Under the pieces are notes generated by a model, which did not search any database, was not told the DNA's origin, and worked only from the letters and a program-made list of their open reading frames with translations. From assembly GCA_947476925.1 (NCBI GenBank), contig CANJSF010000007.1, positions 62,001 to 126,000 on the forward strand: a DNA stretch of 64,000 nt. Direction: 5' to 3'. Position 1 is the stretch's first letter. Each line of letters starts with the position of its first letter. This stretch comes from Rhodospirillaceae bacterium. Lineage in GTDB: Bacteria; Pseudomonadota; Alphaproteobacteria; Rhodospirillales; Rhodospirillaceae. The position numbers were made by a program, and so were the translations under genes. Positions 52,805 through 61,384 of this stretch are shown piece after piece.

Positions 52805-53047
52805 AGCGGGTCACCGGGTCAAAAACAACACGAAATATGAGCCCGGTAGAACAGGGCGAGACGGATACAGCCCAAGCCCCCCGGAGTCAATCGACGCCAT
52901 AGGAAAGTTAACCTTCGTTTCAGGTCCGCCCAACCCCGCGATTCTCCTTTCCTGCTCTTGCTTTAGCCGTGCCCTTGGCGCAAAAAATAAGGCTGAATTT
53001 GAGCGGCTCACTCCGGGCCGCTGGGCGTTTAAGTCCCAGGACGAACC

Positions 53048-54076
53048 ATGGCACAGAAATTAGCGGTCATTTTCGGCGGTTCAGGCTTTATCGGGCGCTA
53101 CATCGTGCGCCGCTTGGCCGAGGCCGGTTGGCGGGTGCGTGTGGCCGTCCGCGATACGCAACAAGCTCAGTTTCTCAAAACGGCTGGCGATTTGGGCCAA
53201 GTCTCGTTTGTGCCCGCCTCGGTGACCAATGCGCAGTCGGTGGCGGCAGCCGTCGTTGGTGCTGACGCCGTGATCAATCTTGTTGGCATATTGCTCCAAA
53301 TCGGTCAGCGCACTTTCAAGGCGATCCATGTCGATGGCGCGGCCAACGTCGCCGCCGCGTGCGCGCGCGCAGGTGTGCAGACGCTGGTTCATATGTCGGC
53401 ATTGGGGGCCGATGCGGCATCCGATTCCGCATATTCGCGCAGCAAGGCTGAAGGCGAGGCGGCCGTGCGCTTGGCTTTCCCCAAGGCTGTGATCTTTCGG
53501 CCCAGCGTTGTGTTTGGCACCGAAGACGGCTTTTTCAATTTGTACGGCCTGATGGCGCAAGTGTTTCCGCTACTGCCGTATTTCACGAACAGCAATCCGC
53601 ATGCGCCCGAGGGCGGCGGTGCCTCGTTCCAACCGGTTTATGTTGGCGATGTGGCCGATGCCATGACGCAAGCCGTCGTCGATGAGCGTCATGCCGGAAA
53701 GATATACGAGCTGGGCGGCCCACGCGTTTATGCGATGCGCGACATTGTGCAGATGGTCAATCAAGCCACGATGCGCAACCGTAAAATCATCGGTTTGCCG
53801 TACCTGTTTGCTGTGCCGTTGAACGTGCTGGGAGGGTTCTTACGTAAGGCTTTGCATTTGGTGCTGCGCTTATCTTTCGAAGCGCCGCTGTTGCCAACGT
53901 TTGATCAAATGAAATTGCTCAAGGCCGGAAACGTGCTGTCAGGTGCCATGCCTGGCCTTGAAGCCTTTGGCATTCAGCCCACCGCACCTGATGCCGTGGT
54001 GCCCACGTATCTCAAGCGCTTCCGCCCGGTGCAGCAGAATAAAAAAATCCGCACACCCGCGCGCAGCAAGGCTTAA
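53048..54076 (+). CDS. NDUFA9-like NAD(P)-binding Rossmann protein
   Basis: A 342-residue atypical short-chain dehydrogenase of the complex I NDUFA9 family, with the cofactor motif VIFGGSGFIGRYIVRRLAEA, DAVINLVGIL, LVHMSALGAD, YSRSKAEGE and RPSVVFGTEDGFFN. Bacterial members are not complex I subunits; a role in quinone or lipid metabolism has been proposed. The ATG at 53048 has no strong ribosome site. It is convergent with uppP. Confidence 0.85.
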   Translation: MAQKLAVIFGGSGFIGRYIVRRLAEAGWRVRVAVRDTQQAQFLKTAGDLGQVSFVPASVTNAQSVAAAVVGADAVINLVGILLQIGQRTFKAIHVDGAANVAAACARAGVQTLVHMSALGADAASDSAYSRSKAEGEAAVRLAFPKAVIFRPSVVFGTEDGFFNLYGLMAQVFPLLPYFTNSNPHAPEGGGASFQPVYVGDVADAMTQAVVDERHAGKIYELGGPRVYAMRDIVQMVNQATMRNRKIIGLPYLFAVPLNVLGGFLRKALHLVLRLSFEAPLLPTFDQMKLLKAGNVLSGAMPGLEAFGIQPTAPDAVVPTYLKRFRPVQQNKKIRTPARSKA

Positions 54077-54088
54077 AGAAATCCCACG

Positions 54089-54898
54089 TCAGGTTTGAAC
54101 GTAGCCATAAGCCACCGCCAGCACGAAGCCGCCTAAGATCAGGCGGTAAATCACAAACGGCGTGAAGGTCGAGCGTTTCAGCCACGCCATCATCACGGCA
54201 ATCGCCAGTAATCCCGCGGTGAACGAGATGGCGATACCGATCAGGACCTCTTGTGTCAGCGCCAATTGCCCTGCGCTATCGAGCTTGAGCCCCAGCCACG
54301 CCGCATTGGCCAACAAAATCGGTACTGACAGCAGCATCGAAAACCGCGCGGCTTCGACGCGCTCGTAGCCTAACAGGCGTGCCATGCTCATGGCGATGCC
54401 GACACGGCCGGTGCCCGGCACCAACGCCAAAATTTGCGCCAACCCCATCAACACGGCGTCGCCGTATGAGGCGTGCTCGACACGCTTGATCGTCATGCAG
54501 GCTTTATCAACGACCATCAGCAAGACCGCGTAGCCCACTGTCGTCCAGCCAATCACCATCAATTGATTCATCGACGCGCCCACATAAGTGTCGAACGCCC
54601 AGGCGGCGCCCAGGGCCGGGATGCTGGCAACAATAATTTGAAGGGCAAGTTGCGCACCGGGGTCGCGTTTGCCGCGCAGCAGGCGCCACACGCCAATCAG
54701 CATCGCGCCAAGATCGCGCCAAAAATATGCACAAGCAGCAAGAAACGTTCCAACGCGCACGGCGAAGTCGAGCGGTAATCCCTGTTCGGAAAAACCGGCA
54801 AACATTTGTAGAAGGGAAATATGGCCCGTGGAGCTGACCGGCAGGAATTCGGTCAGGCCCTGCACAATCGCAAGAACGATCAGTTGCGTCAGCGGCAA
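54089..54898 (-). CDS. uppP: Undecaprenyl-diphosphatase, variant catalytic motif
   Basis: UppP removes a phosphate from undecaprenyl diphosphate to recycle the carrier lipid of cell-wall and O-antigen synthesis. The 269-residue membrane protein keeps QGLTEFLPVSSTGH (Glu17, His26) and the catalytic Arg165, but the usual PGTSRSG reads PGTGRVG at residues 161-167, so two Ser are lost. The start is TTG at 54898 with GAAGGGG upstream. Eight hydrophobic segments fit the family. Confidence 0.9.
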   Translation of the reverse strand: MPLTQLIVLAIVQGLTEFLPVSSTGHISLLQMFAGFSEQGLPLDFAVRVGTFLAACAYFWRDLGAMLIGVWRLLRGKRDPGAQLALQIIVASIPALGAAWAFDTYVGASMNQLMVIGWTTVGYAVLLMVVDKACMTIKRVEHASYGDAVLMGLAQILALVPGTGRVGIAMSMARLLGYERVEAARFSMLLSVPILLANAAWLGLKLDSAGQLALTQEVLIGIAISFTAGLLAIAVMMAWLKRSTFTPFVIYRLILGGFVLAVAYGYVQT

Positions 54899-54978
54899 GG
54901 CGAAGAACCCCTTCAGACGATACGGCCCTGCTGTATATCACCGCCGTGTCGCGAGCCCAAGAGTCGCGATGCGTGCAA

Positions 54979-56391
54979 TTAGCTTTTCGCCCGCGTCTCG
55001 ATCAGGTCGAACAACGCCCGTTGGCAATAGGCCTCGCCGCCTTCGGGGCGGCCGGGGCGGGCGCTTTTGTTCCAGGCATAAAGGTCGATGTGCGCCCAGG
55101 GCACTGTCGCTGGCACGAATTCCTTCAAGAACAGCGCAGCGGTAATGGCACCCGCAAAGCCTGACTCGCCCGCGTTATTAATATCGGCCACCTTGCTTTC
55201 GATTAATTTGCGGTAGGGCGCCCACAACGGCAACCGCCAAAGTGGATCGAAGGTATTGCGCGCGGCTGCTGTCAAATCAGCGGCCAGTGTTTCATCGTCG
55301 GTGAACAGCGCGGGCAAATCGGGGCCTAAGGCCGTGCGCGCCGCGCCCGTCAGGGTGGCGCAGTCGATCAGAAGCGCCGGGTTTTCGCTGGCTGCTTCGC
55401 TGAGCGCGTCGCCTAGCACCAACCGGCCTTCAGCATCGGTGTTGCCAATTTCCACAGTGATACCCCGGCGTGTCGCCAGCACGTCGCTGGGCCGAAACGC
55501 ATTGCCGCTGACCGCATTCTCGACCGCCGGGACCAGCAGTCTCAATCGAACCGGCAAGTTGGCGCTCATCACCGCTTGGGCAACGCCCAACAGGGTGGCC
55601 GCACCGCCCATGTCTTTTTTCATCAGCGCCATGCCGCTCGATGGTTTCAAATCAAGCCCGCCGGTATCAAAGCACACGCCTTTGCCAACAAGTGTGATCT
55701 TGGGGTGGCTATCATTGCCCCAGCGCAGGTCAATCAGGCGCGGCGCCACGGCGCTGGCCCGGCCCACGGCGTGAATCATTGGGTAGTTCTGTGTCAGCAA
55801 ATCATCGCCGATGATTTCGGTGACACTGGCGCCAAACAGTGCGCCCACCGCTTTAATCGCAGCGGCTAAGTGCGTGGGCATCATGTCGGCGGCGGGCGTG
55901 TTGATCAGGTCGCGCGCCAAAATCGCCGCATCAACTGTGCGAGTGACGGCCGCCTGGTTCACCTTTTGCGGCCAAACTAACTTTGCAAGTTCGCGTGGCC
56001 CATCGCCGTTGGATTTTTTGTAGCGCTTGAATTGGTAGGCCCCGAGCGCCCAGGCTTGCGCCGCCCATGTGGCAAAAGCGGGGGCCAGGGTAGGTGTGCA
56101 ACCTACAACATCGCCCAGCGCATAGGTCCCCGTGGGCAAGGCGCGGGCCATGTTGCCCATCACCCAGGGGTCATCGCCTTTGCCCAGGCCGACAATGGCT
56201 AAACTGATGGTGCCGTTATCGCCCGGTAACGTCAGCAATGATCCGGTATCAGCTTTGAAGCTGTGTGCTGCAATCCAGGCGCGCTCGTTGGGCGTGCGTT
56301 TGGCGGCCCACTCGGTGAGTGCGCTGGCGCTCATGGCATGCAGCGGGGTCGCATCCGGCGCGCCGTCCGTTAAAACAAGCGCCGTGCTCAT
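54979..56391 (-). CDS. Leucyl aminopeptidase family (M17) peptidase
   Basis: A 470-residue cytosolic, two-metal aminopeptidase. Metal and catalytic blocks are LVGKGVCFDTGGLDLKPSSG, MKKDMGGAA, the signature NTDAEGRLVLGDAL and LIDCATLTGAARTALG. The end (HIDLYAWNKSARPGRPEGGE) is characteristic of the PepB-like branch in alphaproteobacteria. The ATG at 56391 overlaps the stop of the TAXI gene (ATGA); longer frames upstream are not coding. Confidence 0.92.
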   Translation of the reverse strand: MSTALVLTDGAPDATPLHAMSASALTEWAAKRTPNERAWIAAHSFKADTGSLLTLPGDNGTISLAIVGLGKGDDPWVMGNMARALPTGTYALGDVVGCTPTLAPAFATWAAQAWALGAYQFKRYKKSNGDGPRELAKLVWPQKVNQAAVTRTVDAAILARDLINTPAADMMPTHLAAAIKAVGALFGASVTEIIGDDLLTQNYPMIHAVGRASAVAPRLIDLRWGNDSHPKITLVGKGVCFDTGGLDLKPSSGMALMKKDMGGAATLLGVAQAVMSANLPVRLRLLVPAVENAVSGNAFRPSDVLATRRGITVEIGNTDAEGRLVLGDALSEAASENPALLIDCATLTGAARTALGPDLPALFTDDETLAADLTAAARNTFDPLWRLPLWAPYRKLIESKVADINNAGESGFAGAITAALFLKEFVPATVPWAHIDLYAWNKSARPGRPEGGEAYCQRALFDLIETRAKS

Positions 56392-57608
56392 TGCTGGGTT
56401 GCGCCGGTGCTGGCTGGCGGCGCTGCTACTGGGGCAGCGGGAGCCGGAGCCGCTGGTGCGGGCTTGGGCGTTGCAGGTCTCGGAGCCTGCGGCGCGAGGG
56501 GCTTGGACGGTTCGGCCGGGGCAATGCGCGGCGGCGGCTCCATCAAGTTTTGCGAAATGTAATAACGCGCGGCACCGGCTTGAATAGGAATGCCCAATCC
56601 GCGAGCGGCTAACTTTTTGTCCATCAACTTGCCGCGCGGATGGCCGTTCTCGAACAACGCCGTATTGCGCTCGTGCCAAATTGCGCGTGCGATCCCAAAA
56701 CCAAGGTCGCCGTCAAAATCATCGCGCGAGACCAGCACGGTCCCAACATCGACGGTGGCGATTTCGGGGTGCTCGCCGTAGGTGTTCGCCGGAATGGTGC
56801 CCAGCGTATAAAATGGAAACGCATGCGTCAGTTTTTCTGCTGTCGGCCCGCCGATCGGAATTATTTTGAATGGCACTGTGCGGCTCAGATCTTGCAGCGC
56901 TAAGACCGGCGCGCCACTGACCACAAACATGGCGTCTATCTTGCCGTCTTTCAGCGCCGTGGCGGCGGCGGTGATGTTCATGATGCGCATGGTCAGCGAT
57001 GAGGTGCGCAGGCCATGGGCAGCTAAGATAGCTTTGACCGTGAAGCGCGTTCCCGTGCCTTCGCCATCTACAGCCACACGCTTGCCAACCAAGTCTTTCA
57101 CAGCAGCGATTTTTGAATTTGGTCGTGCGATCAAATGAATGGTCGATGGATACAGCCGCGCGATCACGCGCAAGCGTGTCAGTGTCTCTTGGCCCTCAAA
57201 GTCACCCACACCATAAAATGACCAGTTAACGATATCGGCTTGCGACAAGGCCAAATCGACATCGCCGCGCAACAGAGCTTTTAAATTGCTCCACATGCCT
57301 TCGCTCGACAACGAATTGGCGATTAGTCCCGGCACACCGCAATTACCGCCGCGGTCGCACTCGCGTGATCCCGGCGGGTTTGAAATCGCATTGCCCACCA
57401 AACCGCCAAATGGAAATTCTGTCGTGTCGATCGGCCCAGTGGCAATGCGGACCACTTTCACATCTTGAGCGCGCGGCGCGATGGGCGACAGCGCCACCAC
57501 GCAAGCAACAATGAGTCCCAGCCCGGCCCAAGTGCGAGAGGAAGCAAAACGAAACGCAGACGCGATCACGGCAAGGGGCTCTGGTTCATGTGGTCTGCGG
57601 AAAGACAA
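56388..57608 (-). CDS. TAXI-family TRAP transporter solute-binding protein, isolated
   Basis: A protein of about 393-406 residues with a signal peptide (WAGLGLIVACVVALSPIAPR, then AQ) and the TAXI fold: VRIATGPIDTTEFPFGGLVG, GDVDLALSQADIVNW, DLVGKRVAVDGEGTGTRFTV and KIDAMFVVSGAPVLAL. The last 60 residues are a Pro/Ala-rich tail unusual for the family. No TRAP permease gene (DctQM) is near. TTG at 57608 and GTG at 57569 are both possible starts. The stop overlaps the aminopeptidase start. Confidence 0.88.
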   Translation of the reverse strand: MSFRRPHEPEPLAVIASAFRFASSRTWAGLGLIVACVVALSPIAPRAQDVKVVRIATGPIDTTEFPFGGLVGNAISNPPGSRECDRGGNCGVPGLIANSLSSEGMWSNLKALLRGDVDLALSQADIVNWSFYGVGDFEGQETLTRLRVIARLYPSTIHLIARPNSKIAAVKDLVGKRVAVDGEGTGTRFTVKAILAAHGLRTSSLTMRIMNITAAATALKDGKIDAMFVVSGAPVLALQDLSRTVPFKIIPIGGPTAEKLTHAFPFYTLGTIPANTYGEHPEIATVDVGTVLVSRDDFDGDLGFGIARAIWHERNTALFENGHPRGKLMDKKLAARGLGIPIQAGAARYYISQNLMEPPPRIAPAEPSKPLAPQAPRPATPKPAPAAPAPAAPVAAPPASTGATQQ

Positions 57609-57717
57609 TTCCCCCGCACAATCATTTCACTCGGTAACGAACTTATGCATGTGGTTCCTACCACACCCTTGTCGCAGGTGTAGTTTTTTGCGTCTCAATT
57701 GCGCCTGTAACAATATG

Positions 57718-58524
57718 TCAGGAACTCGCCGCGACAAAAGCACTGACTTCGCGGGTGCTGGGATTTTGCCTCAGCGACTCCAAGGTCCCCACCTGGGCCA
57801 GGCGACCGTCGTGCAAGACCGCCATCCGGGTGGCCATGCGTGCGGCATCCACAGGGTCGTGGCTGATCATCACCACGGTTTTATTCAGCTCAGCCTTCAG
57901 GCGCAGGACTTCGTCTTGCATTTCACGGCGGGTTAGTGGGTCCAGCGCCGCAAAGGGCTCGTCCATCAGCAATATCGGTGCTTCGGTTATTAGCGCGCGG
58001 GCCAAGCCAATGCGCTGGCACATGCCGCTGGACAACTGGCCGGGCAGGGAATCGGCAAAACCGTCCAGGCCCACACGATTGAGCCAACGATGCGCGCGCT
58101 CGGTGCGTTCGGGGGCTGGCACGCCCTGCAGGCTTAACGGGAAGGCAATGTTTTCCAGCGCCGTTTTGTGGGGCAGCAGCCCGAAATGTTGGAACACCAT
58201 ACTCACTTGGGTCTTGCGAAACTGTGCCAAGGCGGCGGCATCAAGCTGGTCGATACTCGTGTCGTTCACCCGCACGGTACCGCGCGTGGCTGCCACAAGT
58301 CGGTTGATAGTTCGCAGAAGGGTGGACTTGCCCGAGCCCGAGCGCCCCATGATGACGAACAATTCCCCGACCGCGATGTCCAGGGTGATGTCATGCAAAG
58401 CCACCACATTCTGGGTCCGGGCCTGCACCTCGGCTTTGGTCAGTCCTTGCGTCAGCAAATGCTGGGCCGCCTCGGGCGTGGGGCCATAAATTTTGCTGAC
58501 CGATGAAAACGAAATAGCCGTCAT
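57718..58524 (-). CDS. proV: Quaternary-amine ABC importer ATPase (ProV-like)
   Basis: A 268-residue ATPase of the glycine betaine/proline class: Walker A VIMGRSGSGKSTLLRTI, signature LPGQLSSGMCQRIGLARALI, Walker B ILLMDEPFAALDPLTRREMQ, and the QAT-specific VFQHFGLLPHKTALENIAFP. C-terminal CBS domains of E. coli ProV are absent, so ionic-strength sensing of that type is not expected. Its start overlaps the permease stop (ATGA). Confidence 0.93.
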   Translation of the reverse strand: MTAISFSSVSKIYGPTPEAAQHLLTQGLTKAEVQARTQNVVALHDITLDIAVGELFVIMGRSGSGKSTLLRTINRLVAATRGTVRVNDTSIDQLDAAALAQFRKTQVSMVFQHFGLLPHKTALENIAFPLSLQGVPAPERTERAHRWLNRVGLDGFADSLPGQLSSGMCQRIGLARALITEAPILLMDEPFAALDPLTRREMQDEVLRLKAELNKTVVMISHDPVDAARMATRMAVLHDGRLAQVGTLESLRQNPSTREVSAFVAASS

Positions 58525-59363
58525 TTGGCGCGGGCTTTGGTTGCGGCCTGCGTAATCCGATCCAGGACAACGGCCAAAATGACAATTGTTAGTCCCGCCA
58601 CCACGCTGCGTCCGACATCAAGGCGCTGAATGCCCACCAGCACTTCTTCACCCAAGCCGCGCGCACCAATCATCGACGCGACCACGACCATCGACAATGC
58701 CAGCATCGTGGCTTGGTTGATGCCCGCCATAATGGATGGCAGCGCCAGCGGCAATTCCACGTGCCATAACTTTTGGCGCGGTGATGCGCCAAAGGCCAAC
58801 GCCGCTTCAACGGCGTCGGGATCGGCAGTGCGCAACCCCAGTTCCGTCAGTCGTGCGACGGGCGGCATGGCGTAGATCACGGTGGCCAACAAAGCCGGCA
58901 CCTTGCCCAGGCCAAACAGCATCATGGCCGGCACCAAGTACACAAAGCTTGGCAACGTTTGCATGGCGTCGAGTATGGGGCGTGCCAGAACGCTTACGCG
59001 GCCTGATCGCGCCAGCACCATGCCAAAAGGCACACCGATGGCTGCGCTGAAGGTTGTGGCCACCAACATCAGCGCCAACGTTTGCATGGCTTGGTCCCAC
59101 AGTCCCAAAACACCCACCGCAAACAACGCCAGCGCTGTCAGGCTTGCATACAAAGCGCGACGCGAGGCCATAAACGCAATGCTCGCGGCGATGACAATGA
59201 CAAGCCACCACGGGAGGCCGCGCAGAATTTGCTCGACGCCGACAATGAACCACAGCACGGCGTCGCCGACACTTCGAAAGCCATCACCATAATTTGTGAT
59301 GAGGGCATCTATAAAGGCATTGATCGAAGGTGCGATGGAAATCGTGAAAGAGTCGGGGAACAT
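58521..59363 (-). CDS. proW: Quaternary-amine ABC importer permease (ProW-like)
   Basis: A 280-residue permease with six hydrophobic segments and the EAA-loop AALAFGASPRQKLWHVELPLALPSIMAGI, here split by its Gly turn. The block ILDAMQTLPSFVYLVPAMML is typical of ProW/OpuAB. The ATG at 59363, 14 bp after the binding-protein gene, is chosen; longer frames upstream run into that gene. Confidence 0.93.
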   Translation of the reverse strand: MFPDSFTISIAPSINAFIDALITNYGDGFRSVGDAVLWFIVGVEQILRGLPWWLVIVIAASIAFMASRRALYASLTALALFAVGVLGLWDQAMQTLALMLVATTFSAAIGVPFGMVLARSGRVSVLARPILDAMQTLPSFVYLVPAMMLFGLGKVPALLATVIYAMPPVARLTELGLRTADPDAVEAALAFGASPRQKLWHVELPLALPSIMAGINQATMLALSMVVVASMIGARGLGEEVLVGIQRLDVGRSVVAGLTIVILAVVLDRITQAATKARAK

Positions 59364-59377
59364 CACCGGGCCTTTTT

Positions 59378-60361
59378 TTATTTCAGTGCGGCTTGCACTT
59401 TGGCGGCAACATCTGCCGGCACCCACGTGGTCCACAACTGCGGCTGAGTTTTCAGAAAGCGCAGTGCGGCTGCGTTGTCGTTGGTGTTTGTCTCGCGCAT
59501 GTTTGCCAACGCTTCGTTCACCAGAGCCGCCGATGTGCGATAATTGGACAAGAACGTTGTCACCGTTGGCGCGGCTTTCACAAACTTGGCATTGGCGCCA
59601 ATCCAAACGGTGACGGCTGGGTAATCGACCGCGCGAGGATAATCAGCGTTCGTGCTAATGCCTTTCCAGTCGGTGTCGTTCCACGCCGGCTCTTGCAGTT
59701 TCACCAAATCATACGCACCTAACACCCACGTTGGGCCCCAATAATAAGCCAGGATCGGTTCGCGTTTCAGGAAGGCTCCCCCAATGGCCGCCGCCAATGC
59801 CACGCCGGTGCCGGGACGGAAATTGGTGAAATGGGGCTCAAGTTTGTAGGCGCGCAGCTTGTTGGTGTTCACCACTTCGCACGCCCAACCCGCCACGCAA
59901 TTATAAAAGCGCCCTTTGGCGGGTTCCTCGGCATCTTTAAAGAGTGCTTTGTATTTCACCAGGTCGCCGACAGACTTTAAATCTGGGTGCGCCTCAACCA
60001 CATATCGCGGGACATACCAGCCTTGCAGCGCATCGGGAAAGTTGATGCCGACCTCGACCACCTGATTTTTCGCCAATGCGCGCAGCCACACCTCGGCAGC
60101 GGCGTCCTTCCACACTTCCATTGCGACATCGATATCGCCCCGCGCCACGCCCTGCAGCAATGGAATGGTCGAGCCAGGGATCACGTCGGTCTTGCAGTCG
60201 TAGCCGGTCTCCAAAATGCGTCGGGCGACGGCATTATGAAAGCCGACTGAATCCCAATCGAGACCGGCAAAAACGATCGGGCGGCTGATGTCGCAGGCGC
60301 GCGCAGCCGTGCCGCTGAGCAAGACCCCCAGAACAAAAATCGACATTAAAAGACGAATCAT
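59378..60361 (-). CDS. proX: Glycine betaine/choline-type ABC substrate-binding protein
   Basis: A 327-residue periplasmic protein with signal peptide (MIRLLMSIFVLGVLLSGTAA then RA) and the OpuAC/ProX fold: PIVFAGLDWDSVGFHNAVAR, GDIDVAMEVWKDAA, FLKREPILAYYWGPTWVLGA. Trp residues in GLDW, VWKD and YYWGPTW can form the aromatic cage for quaternary amines. It is the first gene of the proX-proW-proV operon and has a 13-bp inverted repeat just upstream. Confidence 0.92.
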   Translation of the reverse strand: MIRLLMSIFVLGVLLSGTAARACDISRPIVFAGLDWDSVGFHNAVARRILETGYDCKTDVIPGSTIPLLQGVARGDIDVAMEVWKDAAAEVWLRALAKNQVVEVGINFPDALQGWYVPRYVVEAHPDLKSVGDLVKYKALFKDAEEPAKGRFYNCVAGWACEVVNTNKLRAYKLEPHFTNFRPGTGVALAAAIGGAFLKREPILAYYWGPTWVLGAYDLVKLQEPAWNDTDWKGISTNADYPRAVDYPAVTVWIGANAKFVKAAPTVTTFLSNYRTSAALVNEALANMRETNTNDNAAALRFLKTQPQLWTTWVPADVAAKVQAALK

Positions 60362-60384
60362 GGGGGCACGCTTACTCACGAAGC

Positions 60385-60440
60385 GAATTTGACATTCACG
60401 ACCCGATTTACGGTTGATCTGAGACGCGAATGTCAAATTC
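60385..60440. promoter_or_regulatory. 13-bp inverted repeat upstream of proX
   Basis: GAATTTGACATTC at 60385-60397 and its exact complement GAATGTCAAATTC at 60428-60440 are 30 bp apart, beginning 24 bp before the proX start codon. Three more bases pair if one mismatch is allowed. The centre-to-centre distance of 43 bp (four helical turns) suits a dimeric repressor or looping pair; a long RNA hairpin in the proX leader is the alternative. Confidence 0.55.
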
Positions 60441-60613
60441 AAAGCTCCACGAAAACCTTATCGTTGCGAGTGGCCCTATTGATTCTACCATTCGCAAGAT
60501 CGAAAGACGAATCGGGATGGGAATGCTATAAGCCGACCACCAGCGCCCGTTGCCAGTCACCAGGCGCAGGGACATATATGTCGCGCCGCCCGCCCAACGC
60601 AGGATTATTCGTC

Positions 60614-61378
60614 ATGCTCGATATTCGCCAAATCCCAGTGCTCAGCGATAACTACGTGTACTTGATCCGCGAGCCCACGTCGGGCGCCGTGGCGGTGGTT
60701 GATCCTGCGGTGACCGACGAGATTTTAGCCGAAGCCGACAAGCTGGGCTGGCGCATCACCCATATTCTCAACACGCACCACCATAGCGATCACATCGGCG
60801 GCAACGAGGCGATTAAAGCCAAAACCGGCTGCACCATTGTGGGCCCAGCGCACGATCCCGACCGCATTCCGGGCATGGATATTCAAGTCAAAGACGGCGA
60901 CACCTACGTATTCGGTGCCGAGTCCGCCCACGTCTTTTTTGTGCCTGGTCACACGCGTGGACATATTGCTTACTGGTTCAAAGACTCCGATGCGCTGTTC
61001 TGCGGCGACACGATGTTCTCCATCGGTTGTGGTCGATTGTTTGAAGGCACGCCGCAACAAATGTGGACCAGTCTTTCTCGGTTGAGGGCGTTACCTCCGG
61101 CCACACGCATTTACTGCGCGCATGAGTATACGGAAAGCAATGTGCGCTTTGCCGTCAGCATCGACCCGGGCAATGCAACGCTTCGCGCGTATGAAGCTGA
61201 GGTGAAGGCCAAACGCGCACGCAAAGAACCCACAGTTCCGTCGACATTGAAATTGGAACGCGCGGCTAACCCGTTTTTGCGCGCGGACGATGCCAACTTA
61301 CAAGCGGCGATGGCCATGACGGGCCAAGATCCCGTGGCCGTATTTGCCGAAATACGCCGTCGCAAGGATGTATTTTAG
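60614..61378 (+). CDS. gloB: Hydroxyacylglutathione hydrolase (glyoxalase II)
   Basis: GloB hydrolyses S-D-lactoylglutathione in methylglyoxal detoxification. The 254-residue metallo-beta-lactamase-fold enzyme has NTHHHSDHIGG (His55, His57, Asp59, His60), VPGHTRGHIAYW, FCGDTMFSIGCGRLFEGTP and YCAHEYTESN, plus the C-terminal substrate domain ending AEIRRRKDVF. The ATG at 60614 with AGGA upstream gives the family length; a frame open to 60389 is not supported. Confidence 0.96.
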   Translation: MLDIRQIPVLSDNYVYLIREPTSGAVAVVDPAVTDEILAEADKLGWRITHILNTHHHSDHIGGNEAIKAKTGCTIVGPAHDPDRIPGMDIQVKDGDTYVFGAESAHVFFVPGHTRGHIAYWFKDSDALFCGDTMFSIGCGRLFEGTPQQMWTSLSRLRALPPATRIYCAHEYTESNVRFAVSIDPGNATLRAYEAEVKAKRARKEPTVPSTLKLERAANPFLRADDANLQAAMAMTGQDPVAVFAEIRRRKDVF

Positions 61379-61384
61379 AAATAT

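Noticed and set aside
56392-56679. Extended N-terminus of the aminopeptidase
   Set aside because: The extension overlaps the TAXI gene, is Arg/Ser-rich and not family-like; the ATG at 56391 gives the normal length.
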